Shown: piece after piece, positions 26,011 through 32,679 of the stretch | Layout of the letters: every line of letters starts with the position of its first letter | Position numbering within the stretch: the stretch's first letter is position 1 | Assembly: GCA_030835025.1 (NCBI GenBank) | Contig: JAUQWS010000023.1 | Coordinates: forward strand, 62,001-126,000 | DNA: 64,000 nucleotides | Direction: 5' to 3' | From: Ignavibacteria bacterium | Lineage (GTDB): Bacteria; Bacteroidota; Ignavibacteria; Tepidaquicellales; OLB5 | Translations under genes and position numbers: made by a program | The notes under the pieces: model-generated | Told to the model about the DNA's origin: nothing | The model's database searches: none | The model's input: only the letters and a program-made list of their open reading frames with translations

Positions 26011-26445
26011 TCATGTTTCTATAAGAGAGCTTACCCAATCATCAATCTTCACTTTTATTTCATCTCTTACTTCAATTGTTTTCTTCAACTTTTCCTCATC
26101 GCTTCCTTCAAACGAAGAAGGATCCGGGAAGCTCCAGTGAAGTGTATTCTTAACCCCAGGAAATATCGGGCAGCGCTCTGCGTTTGCTTCATCGCATACG
26201 GTAACAACATAGCTGTAAAACCTGCCTTCCTTGAAATAATCAAATACTCTTTTGGTTTTATTACCGGAAATATCTATACCCATTTCTGCCATTGCTTCAA
26301 CTGCAAATGGATTCAGATTTCCCTGTTCAAATCCGGCGCTTTCAGCATAAAATCTGTCACCATGATAATGATTCATAATTGCTTCTGCCATCTGGCTCCT
26401 TGCACTGTTGTGAATACAAACAAATAATGCTCTTAGCTTTGACAT
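26011..26445 (-). CDS. arsC: Thioredoxin-coupled arsenate reductase
   Basis: Reduces arsenate to arsenite, feeding Acr3 and ArsM. It has the low-molecular-weight phosphatase fold, with P-loop Cys10 in VCIHNSARS. The relay cysteines Cys84 and Cys92 (VTVCDEANAERCP) match the three-cysteine cascade of the thioredoxin-linked S. aureus-type ArsC. It lies apart from the two ars operons and converges with the redox operon, so it has its own promoter in 26446-26638, where nothing else was recognised. Confidence 0.95.
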   Translation of the reverse strand: MSKLRALFVCIHNSARSQMAEAIMNHYHGDRFYAESAGFEQGNLNPFAVEAMAEMGIDISGNKTKRVFDYFKEGRFYSYVVTVCDEANAERCPIFPGVKNTLHWSFPDPSSFEGSDEEKLKKTIEVRDEIKVKIDDWVSSLIET

Positions 26446-26638
26446 TTTTTATTCTTAAATATTCTATTATTCCTCTATCAAAGTCGTTTTGCCGCCATGA
26501 ATCTGAACACCAAACTTAACCACTTTACCGATTCTTAAAATTAATCTCTGCCTGTTAAAATAAGGTTAAGAAAATGATTGGAAACCGTTAATTATTAATT
26601 AAGAGAATGTTACGTCTAGTATAAATTGCTTCAAAATC

Positions 26639-27556
26639 TCATTTCTTTTTATTCGCTTTAAGAGAACTGTACTTCCTCACATAAAGCGGTGTCGTTCCGC
26701 AGCACCCGCCAATTAATCTCACTCCAATTGATTTCCACTTCTTCGCATAGTTCAGGTATTCATCCGGACTGACTGTCTTCCTCATCGGGTCACCATCTTT
26801 GAAATTCGGGTCACCAATATTAGCGTATGCACCCGCAGGAATATCTGTCAGTACTTTAATATGCTCAATAACATGCTCAACAAGTGAAGGATGAATGCAG
26901 TTTACGGAAACAACTGCAGGCGAAAATTTATTGATGATAGAAAGTGCCTCGCTGATAGGTTCCCCGGAGAACAACTCCTTTTCATTTCTTGGAGTGATGC
27001 TGATAACATAATCCAGATCAAACTTATGAAGCTGATTAAGGACTGCAGATATTTCGCGGATATTGGTTAGAGTTTCTGCGATCAGCATATCACAGCCTGC
27101 ATTCACAAGGTTTTGAATGTGTTCATTATGTTCAGTGCAGAGTACATCAGTATCCGGAGTAAGCTCGGGCTTATAGCTGTCTTCAAGCGGCGCAATGCAT
27201 CCTGCAACAAGAACTTCACCCTCTTCGGAGGCTATCATTACTGCATCTTTTGCAAGCTCCACTGCATCAGTTGTGAAATGTCTGGCTGTTTCGTCAAATC
27301 CTTTTTCGCTGTAATGATATCCTGCTTTCTCAAATGTCCTCTTCTGCGTGCGGAAAGTATTCGCAGTAATTACATCAGCTCCGGTATCGATGTTATCTAT
27401 ATGAATATGCCTGACAACATCAGGCCTTTCGATAAGTGCCCTTGCGCTCCACAGCGGAAGCGAGATATCGCATCCCCTTGACTGCAGCTCGGTTCCCATT
27501 GCACTATCAAGGATTATCGTCCTTCCCGTATCCAGAAGTTCTCTTAATTTACCCAT
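26639..27556 (-). CDS. Homocysteine S-methyltransferase family protein
   Basis: A 305-residue zinc-dependent methyltransferase barrel. Motifs are ILDSAMGTEL, TANTFRTQ, VSVNCIHP (first zinc Cys) and GGCCGTTP (the zinc Cys pair). It is the MmuM/MetH-N-like type that methylates homocysteine from S-methylmethionine or a related donor. It is encoded 48 bp after a PNP-like gene, so it may be part of a purine/methyl-thio salvage unit. Actual methyl donor unknown. Confidence 0.9.
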   Translation of the reverse strand: MGKLRELLDTGRTIILDSAMGTELQSRGCDISLPLWSARALIERPDVVRHIHIDNIDTGADVITANTFRTQKRTFEKAGYHYSEKGFDETARHFTTDAVELAKDAVMIASEEGEVLVAGCIAPLEDSYKPELTPDTDVLCTEHNEHIQNLVNAGCDMLIAETLTNIREISAVLNQLHKFDLDYVISITPRNEKELFSGEPISEALSIINKFSPAVVSVNCIHPSLVEHVIEHIKVLTDIPAGAYANIGDPNFKDGDPMRKTVSPDEYLNYAKKWKSIGVRLIGGCCGTTPLYVRKYSSLKANKKK

Positions 27557-27604
27557 GACATTATCTTGATTTCAGGATGCAATCTATTGACCATAACTTT
27601 ACAA

Positions 27605-28435
27605 CTATCTAATCATTGAAATCAAATCTTCAAGAACAGCGGCAAATGCTTTTTCGGCTTTCAGCCTGTTCTTCAACTGATCTTCTTTCGAAATTTCAAC
27701 AAGCCTGTCTGCAACCAGTTCTCTTGAGATCATTCCGAAAGCCGCGCAGTCAATTTTAGCGTGTACTGCTGCAATATTTTCCGGAACAAGGGAATACCCA
27801 AGTACGTCTGAACCGGTTTCCCTGTAAAACCTGCATTCTGCCTCAGTCTCTGTCTCGGGTCCGGTAACACCAATATAGACTGAAGGAAAGTACCTGAACT
27901 TTTTCTCCCTAAGGTAATTTTCTATATCACCAAACCACTTTGCATCGTATGGATCGCTCATATCGGGGAACCTAGTACCCAGAGTATCATCATTTTCGCC
28001 GATAAGCGGATTATCACCCATAAAATTGATATGATCATAAATTGCCGCTACTCCGCCAACTTCAAATCTCGGATTCAAGTGCCCTACTTCGTCAATGATC
28101 ATAATGCGTTTTATACCCAGCTCTTTTAAAACATATATAGGGTGAGCCACATCCCGCATCCTAAACCCGCCAAAGAAATTAATATGACCGTTAAGTATGA
28201 TGAACTTCTTCTCAGCCTTTTTCGATTCTGCAAATATCAACTCACCTTCAGCATCAACAGCACCATCAAACTTAGGCGGGATCTCAGAATATTTTATCTT
28301 CTTAACGTGATCGAAGCTCTTGAGAAATGAAGGATTACGGTAGGTTATCAAAGCAAAGCTCTGTTTAACACTAAATGGAGACTGTGCTTTTATGTAAGCA
28401 GCTGATTCGAGTATTCTTCGTTTTTGTTCTGTCAT
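27605..28435 (-). CDS. Divergent PNP-family paralogue, active site altered
   Basis: A 276-residue relative of class I purine nucleoside phosphorylase. Family landmarks remain (IYDHINFMGDNPLIGENDDTLGTRFPDMS; GPETETEAECRFYRETGSDVLGYSLVPE). The phosphate and ribose residues seem lost: the Gly-rich GxGLG loop is replaced by ITYRNPSF, GRFHxYE by GHINFFGG and TNAxGGLN by DEVGHLNP. The usual GMSTVPE is GYSLVPE. It lies 27 bp after an intact paralogue. It may be inactive, regulatory, or act on a different ligand. Confidence 0.85.
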   Translation of the reverse strand: MTEQKRRILESAAYIKAQSPFSVKQSFALITYRNPSFLKSFDHVKKIKYSEIPPKFDGAVDAEGELIFAESKKAEKKFIILNGHINFFGGFRMRDVAHPIYVLKELGIKRIMIIDEVGHLNPRFEVGGVAAIYDHINFMGDNPLIGENDDTLGTRFPDMSDPYDAKWFGDIENYLREKKFRYFPSVYIGVTGPETETEAECRFYRETGSDVLGYSLVPENIAAVHAKIDCAAFGMISRELVADRLVEISKEDQLKNRLKAEKAFAAVLEDLISMIR

Positions 28436-28462
28436 AATTACTTCGTTTCCCTCAGATTACGT

Positions 28463-29284
28463 TTAAACAGGCAGATTCTCGATCACTTTTTCAGTAAGCA
28501 ACGTAAGCTTGGGTTCGGCTATTGATGCGGATTCGAGAATTTCAGAAAGCACAGCGGGTTTCAGATTATCAGGGAATCCCATATCGGTCACAATAGAGAG
28601 CCCAAGAGTCTTAATGCCTAAATTCGAAGCCAGAGTTGCCTCAGGTATAGTTGACATACCGACAACATCAGCTCTGAACTTCCTTACCATTCTGTATTCA
28701 GACCTTGTTTCAAGCGCGGGTCCGTGCAGTGATAGATACACACCCTTTCTTAATCTAATGCCGTTATTCAATGCAGCTTTTTCTGCAATTGAAATGAGGC
28801 CTCTGTCATAGATACACCGGTTTGATGAGGCTCTTTGAAAACTCTTGAGCGGTGTATCAAAATGGAAATTCATATGGTCACGCATTATCATAAGGTCAGC
28901 TTTCTTGTAAACGGGATTCAATCCCCCGCAGGCATTTGATACAAGCAGGTATTTTATGCCGAGCCTTTTCATCACTCTAACGGGATATGTAACTTCTTCA
29001 TGCGAATAATTCTCGTAATAGTGAAACCTGCCCTGCATGATGACTGCATTTCTGCCGGAGATCCTTCCGAGTATCAGGCTGCCGTGGTGTGACTCAACCG
29101 TTGAAACCGGGAAGTAAGGGATATCTTTGTAATCGAATCTGAATTTCTCATCTATATCCTTTACCAGTCCGCCGAGACCTGTGCCCAGGATAATTCCTAT
29201 TTCCGCTTCAAATCCGCCTGAGCTTTTTGTTACAAAATCAAAAGACTTCTGTACATGATCATCTGTGCGGATTACCGTTCTCAA
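28463..29284 (-). CDS. Purine nucleoside phosphorylase, class I
   Basis: Phosphorolysis of purine nucleosides to base plus ribose 1-phosphate. Intact motifs: ILGTGLGGL, VESHHGSL, MQGRFHYYENY, SNACGGLN, DHMNFHFDTPL, GPALETRSEYRM and GMSTIPEA. The purine-recognition position reads SIVTDMG, with Asp where mammalian PNP has Asn243; this may affect base preference, although Asp at this site is also seen in Bacteroidota-type PNPs as far as I recall. Length 273 is normal. It precedes the degenerate paralogue and lies 15 bp after divIVA. Confidence 0.92.
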   Translation of the reverse strand: MRTVIRTDDHVQKSFDFVTKSSGGFEAEIGIILGTGLGGLVKDIDEKFRFDYKDIPYFPVSTVESHHGSLILGRISGRNAVIMQGRFHYYENYSHEEVTYPVRVMKRLGIKYLLVSNACGGLNPVYKKADLMIMRDHMNFHFDTPLKSFQRASSNRCIYDRGLISIAEKAALNNGIRLRKGVYLSLHGPALETRSEYRMVRKFRADVVGMSTIPEATLASNLGIKTLGLSIVTDMGFPDNLKPAVLSEILESASIAEPKLTLLTEKVIENLPV

Positions 29285-29299
29285 TTTTCTGCGGGTATA

Positions 29300-29956
29300 T
29301 TACTGGTTCTGCTCGTCCATTCCGAAATTGTAGCCGGTAAGCTCAGAGCCTTCAGACGGATCCTTTTCCTTTTCCAAAGCATTGAATGAGCTGCCGAAAT
29401 CCATTCCGAATGAGCCTGATTCGGTCCGTTCTTCACTCTTTACGCTTTCAAGCTTGCTAAGGTTATTTTCCAGCTTAAATATCTTCCTGTTGCGCTGGTA
29501 TTCTTCAATGGAATTCAGCTTCTCAGCCAGGTAATTCTTAATGTCATCAATGATGCTCTCATTGCGCTGCTTCAAGTCCTCAAGCTCCTGCTTAAGGTTA
29601 AGGAATTCCTCCTGCGCCTGAAGCCTTGTTTTGCTTGAAAGAATTTCAGCTTCCTTAATGATGAGCTCAGCCCGCTTCTTTGCGTTTTCAACTACCTCTT
29701 CAGCCATATCCTGAGATTTAACTATCGCCTTCTGGAAAGTTTTTTCATTTTCCCTGTAAACCTGGATCTCGCTTGCCAGTTCATCTTTTTCGGCAGCCAG
29801 TTTTTCGATCTGCTCTTTCTGGAAATCGATTTCCCTGATGAGGTTCTCAACCGTATTGCCGACTGTATCCAGGTAAGCTTCTACTTCTCCCGGATCGAAA
29901 CCGCGCATCGACCTTTTGAACTCCTGTTTTTTGATATCTATTGCTGATAGTCTCAT
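29300..29956 (-). CDS. divIVA: DivIVA-domain coiled-coil protein
   Basis: A 218-residue protein beginning with the DivIVA N-terminal module (LSAIDIKKQEFKRSMRGFDPGEVEAYLD), which binds curved membrane in Gram-positive bacteria. A long coiled coil covers about residues 35-170, and the tail is Gly/Ser/acidic. The gene is 55 bp after yggS. The yggS-divIVA neighbourhood is familiar from Firmicutes division clusters. Its presence in a T9SS-type diderm is notable. Role in polarity or growth is inferred from the family. Confidence 0.9.
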   Translation of the reverse strand: MRLSAIDIKKQEFKRSMRGFDPGEVEAYLDTVGNTVENLIREIDFQKEQIEKLAAEKDELASEIQVYRENEKTFQKAIVKSQDMAEEVVENAKKRAELIIKEAEILSSKTRLQAQEEFLNLKQELEDLKQRNESIIDDIKNYLAEKLNSIEEYQRNRKIFKLENNLSKLESVKSEERTESGSFGMDFGSSFNALEKEKDPSEGSELTGYNFGMDEQNQ

Positions 29957-30011
29957 TTTATTTCCCTGTTTAATGCTGCTTTATACTTTTTGTAGATCTT
30001 TAATATCTTGC

Positions 30012-30728
30012 TTACTTTCTTTCTCCGAAAATCGCTGAACCGATTCTCAGCATGTTTGAACCTTCTTCAATTGCAATATCGTAATCGGATGTCATTCCCA
30101 TAGAAAGGTACTTCATATCAACGCGTTCAATATTCAAAGAACCAATTTCATCGTACAGCTCTTTCAAAGCTCTGAAATTCCCGCGAACAACATTTCTTTC
30201 ATTTTCGTCCTTCGGGTTTTCCATTATCCTGCCTATTGTCATCAGTCCCCGTAGCTTAATGTTCTCAAATGCAGATACTTCTTTGACCAGTTTCAGAACA
30301 TGTTTTGGCTCGCACCCGGACTTCTGGTCTTCACCGGAAGTATTCACCTGTATCAAACACTTAACAACTTTCCCGGCTTTTGATGCTTCCTGCTGGATCT
30401 TCTGTGCAAGCTTCAGGCTGTCAAGCGAGTGGACCAGAAACACAAACGGTACTACAAACTTAACTTTATTTGTCTGAAGATGCCCTATCAGATGCCAGTG
30501 GATTATCCTGTCCCTGAATCCGGCTTCCTTTTCAAGCATTTCCTGCACACGGTTCTCGCCGAAATCAAGCTGGTTGTAATCCAGCGCCGAAGCTACTGCA
30601 TCTGCGGGAAACGTCTTGCTGACAGCAATGATGTAAATCTCTTTCGGGTCACGCCCGCACACCTCACAAACTCTTTTGATCTTCTGTCTAAGCCTGATCA
30701 GGTTTTCTTCAATATAATCAAATTGCAT
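30012..30728 (-). CDS. yggS: YggS/PLPBP family PLP-binding protein
   Basis: A single-domain PLP carrier that controls vitamin B6 homeostasis. The PLP lysine is Lys38 in IIAVSKTFPADAV. Other motifs: FGENRVQEM, WHLIGHLQTNK, LIQVNTSGEDQKSG and the C-terminal LSMGMTSDYDIAIEEGSNMLRIGSAIFG. Length 238 is usual. First gene of the minus-strand run yggS-divIVA-PNP-PNP paralogue-methyltransferase, ahead of a 1.1-kb repeat-rich region. Confidence 0.94.
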   Translation of the reverse strand: MQFDYIEENLIRLRQKIKRVCEVCGRDPKEIYIIAVSKTFPADAVASALDYNQLDFGENRVQEMLEKEAGFRDRIIHWHLIGHLQTNKVKFVVPFVFLVHSLDSLKLAQKIQQEASKAGKVVKCLIQVNTSGEDQKSGCEPKHVLKLVKEVSAFENIKLRGLMTIGRIMENPKDENERNVVRGNFRALKELYDEIGSLNIERVDMKYLSMGMTSDYDIAIEEGSNMLRIGSAIFGERK

Positions 30729-30858
30729 TCACATTCCCCGGCATGGTAAAATACAGCTTACACGTAAAAATATCATTTACTTAGGGAATATTCAAGATAA
30801 TAAGCGCTTATTGAGAAATTCAAAGTAGCCATACCCCGCCGATCCAATAGGCATTCAC

Positions 30859-30880
30859 TTGTTGGATTAATCACCAACAA
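30859..30880. repeat. GTTGTTGG-type hairpin repeat, copy 1
   Basis: TTGTTGG, 8-nt loop, CCAACAA. Related to the longer palindromes at 31645 and 32566. Part of the gene-free interval 30729-31814. Confidence 0.55.
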
Positions 30881-30923
30881 CATACGAACTCCAAAGTATT
30901 CTCCATGAACTCCAAGAGAGTCT

Positions 30924-31143
30924 GTACGCACCGTACTTTGGTCAAAATCCCGAGTACGCAGCGTACAAAGAAGAGTGCCGTGCTGTAAAAACAGATAGTT
31001 TACCTGCGTACGTAGCGTACTGGCACATTTTTTTCCCTTTGGGCTATCCTTTTATTGATTACGGTGCAGAAACGAAACATTTCATTTTCAAAGCGGCACA
31101 AATGACCGCTGTACGCAGCGTACTGACTCCCCCAAAGTGCGTA
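30924..31143. repeat. Cluster of GTACGCAGCGTAC palindromes
   Basis: The 13-bp perfect palindrome GTACGCAGCGTAC occurs at 30954-30966 and 31111-31123. One-mismatch copies lie at 30924-30936 (GTACGCACCGTAC) and 31008-31020 (GTACGTAGCGTAC), and a half site GTGCGTAC near 31136-31143. Four sites within 200 bp is far beyond chance. No gene could be supported in 30729-31814. Confidence 0.8.
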
Positions 31144-31390
31144 CAGGCTTTCATGTATATGTTTTCCATAGAATTGAAAAGAACGTTTTTTTGAAATGAG
31201 TAAGAACAAATCAATGGTAAATCAGTAGATCAGTTGATTGGCTAACCGTTGCCGTTTATATATGCTACAAGCATATATAATACAAATATAATATGTAATT
31301 CGCATTTGTCAAGAGCAGAGCAAGATATTTTATGATAAGTGTATGGTTTTGCAAATGGTAACTGCTCAATATAAAACAAAAGACTGCCAC

Positions 31391-31477
31391 TAAGACACAA
31401 AGACACTAAGGAAAAATGCTTTAACCCTGCCATTCATGGCAGGGAACAAGAGCATCGAAATATATGGGCTTTAGCCC
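31391..31477. repeat. Composite intergenic repeat with two hairpins
   Basis: Begins with the run TAAGACACAAAGACACTAAG, an internally repetitive block. It is followed by the hairpin CCCTGCCAT/ATGGCAGGG (31425-31444) and the 12-bp palindrome GGGCTTTAGCCC (31466-31477). Such strings are typical of dispersed intergenic repeats, not genes. Confidence 0.65.
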
Positions 31478-31644
31478 TGATAATCATCTCAGAAATACAG
31501 TAACGAATTGCACGAAATGGTTTCCCCCAAATGGTTGGTTATAAACGGACCCGCAAGGTTCATCTTAAACATGAAAAGAAACGGAATTTTTTGATGAGTT
31601 ATTCAGAGCGATTGATGAAGTAGCGCGTGTTGTTGGCTGTATTT

Positions 31645-31669
31645 GTTGTTGGTGATAACACCAACAACG
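31645..31669. repeat. GTTGTTGGTG palindrome, copy 2
   Basis: GTTGTTGGTG, 4-nt loop, CACCAACAAC: perfect 10-bp arms. Its right-hand 19 bp (GGTGATAACACCAACAACG) recur exactly at 32572-32590, on the other side of the VOC gene. Confidence 0.75.
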
Positions 31670-31814
31670 GGGGAAAAATCTTTTTACTATCCGCAAATTA
31701 AGTGTATGTTGTTGGTTGAGCATCGACTTCGCCCGGCATAATCCCCAACCACGCGGAAGCAATCTTTGGTATAACTCTTCGCACATTTGCGTTTTCGCTG
31801 TAAAAATATGGCTT

Positions 31815-32219
31815 TCAATCCGCGACAAGCTCAACTTTGATCCTGTCGGGGTCTTCAAAGAACAAGGCGTAATAGTCTTTTCCGCCAGCATATGGATGAC
31901 GGTCTTCATAAAGTATGTTAATGTTTTTAGCCTTCAGCTCGTTATATATTTCATCTATCTGCTCCTTTGATTCCGCATGGAATGCGAGATGATTCAATCC
32001 TGCGCGGCAGCGGTGATAAGCTACATCTTTGTATTTATCCTCAGTCTGCACAAATACAATGTAAGTATCGCCCAGCTCCCAGCTTTGACCGCATGACCAT
32101 TCAGCGATTTTCTCATACCCGAGCTTTCCCAAAAACCAACTCCAAAACTCAGCCGATCGCTTAAGATCGCTTACATAAATTTCAACATGGTGAAGCAATC
32201 CTGCCTTCTTATTCTTCAT
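31815..32219 (-). CDS. VOC-family protein (glyoxalase/dioxygenase fold)
   Basis: A VOC-fold protein of 134 residues if started at the ATG at 32219, where MKNKKAGLLHHVEIYVSDL begins the first beta-alpha-beta unit. The 20 extra codons upstream look untranslated. Possible metal ligands are His in LLHHVEIY, His in GLNHLAFHA and the final Glu in DRIKVELV. Catalytic type cannot be told. It is an isolated gene in repeat-rich DNA, flanked on both sides by the same 19-bp repeat. Confidence 0.82.
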   Translation of the reverse strand: MKNKKAGLLHHVEIYVSDLKRSAEFWSWFLGKLGYEKIAEWSCGQSWELGDTYIVFVQTEDKYKDVAYHRCRAGLNHLAFHAESKEQIDEIYNELKAKNINILYEDRHPYAGGKDYYALFFEDPDRIKVELVAD

Positions 32220-32363
32220 AATTAGTAAGTTATTTGAACCTGATTCAATATAATAACTTAAGATATATTTTTTACTCAATAAAGTTGTTGTCCGCGCGGC
32301 GGAATCTCACCCCCTGACAACAGCCGGTCACCAAAAAAATATCCTGCTTTTGCTTAAGTAAGA

Positions 32364-32382
32364 TTCCGCAACAATTGCGGAA
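32364..32382. repeat. TTCCGCAA hairpin
   Basis: TTCCGCAA, CAA, TTGCGGAA: perfect 8-bp arms followed by TGACA. A related GCGGAATCTCA string lies at about 32299, so a degenerate inverted repeat pair may span 32290-32390. The interval 32280-32679 has no gene. Confidence 0.6.
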
Positions 32383-32565
32383 TGACAGTTCAGGATGGTT
32401 TGAAAATGTAAAAATCTCTTATCTACTATGTAAACGACAAGAATAATCTACAAAAATAAAGGTTTGCACATTAATTTTGTATAAATTATCAAATAACACA
32501 TGATAACCAGAGAAATAAAAAATATATTTACAAGCAGATTTGACTGTTTATCTAACACAGACCCC

Positions 32566-32590
32566 GTTGCAGGTGATAACACCAACAACG
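32566..32590. repeat. GTTGTTGGTG palindrome, copy 3 (imperfect)
   Basis: GTTGCAGGTG, ATAA, CACCAACAAC: two mismatches in the left arm. The right half is identical to the copy at 31645. About 90 bp upstream of the deiminase gene. Confidence 0.7.
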
Positions 32591-32679
32591 AGGAAGATCA
32601 CAGCTTCCTAACCCTAATAAATTCGTTGTAATGCTCAATAAAATTAAGTATTATAGCTGACATTTTAACGATTTTTAAC

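Noticed and set aside
26446-26638. Small gene or RNA between arsC and the methyltransferase
   Set aside because: No frame, hairpin or conserved motif could be supported; likely the arsC promoter.
27557-27604. SAM or similar riboswitch before the homocysteine methyltransferase
   Set aside because: Only 48 bp separate it from the upstream gene; no structured leader fits.
28463-29284. Asp in place of Asn at the purine site of PNP as evidence for a new specificity
   Set aside because: The same Asp appears, as far as I recall, in other Bacteroidota-type PNPs, so it is not special to this gene.
30924-31143. CRISPR array made of the 13-bp palindromes
   Set aside because: Units are too short, spacing is irregular, and no cas gene is present.
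31000-31209. Short minus-strand frame in the palindrome cluster
   Set aside because: Spans repeats, low complexity, no promoter or family.
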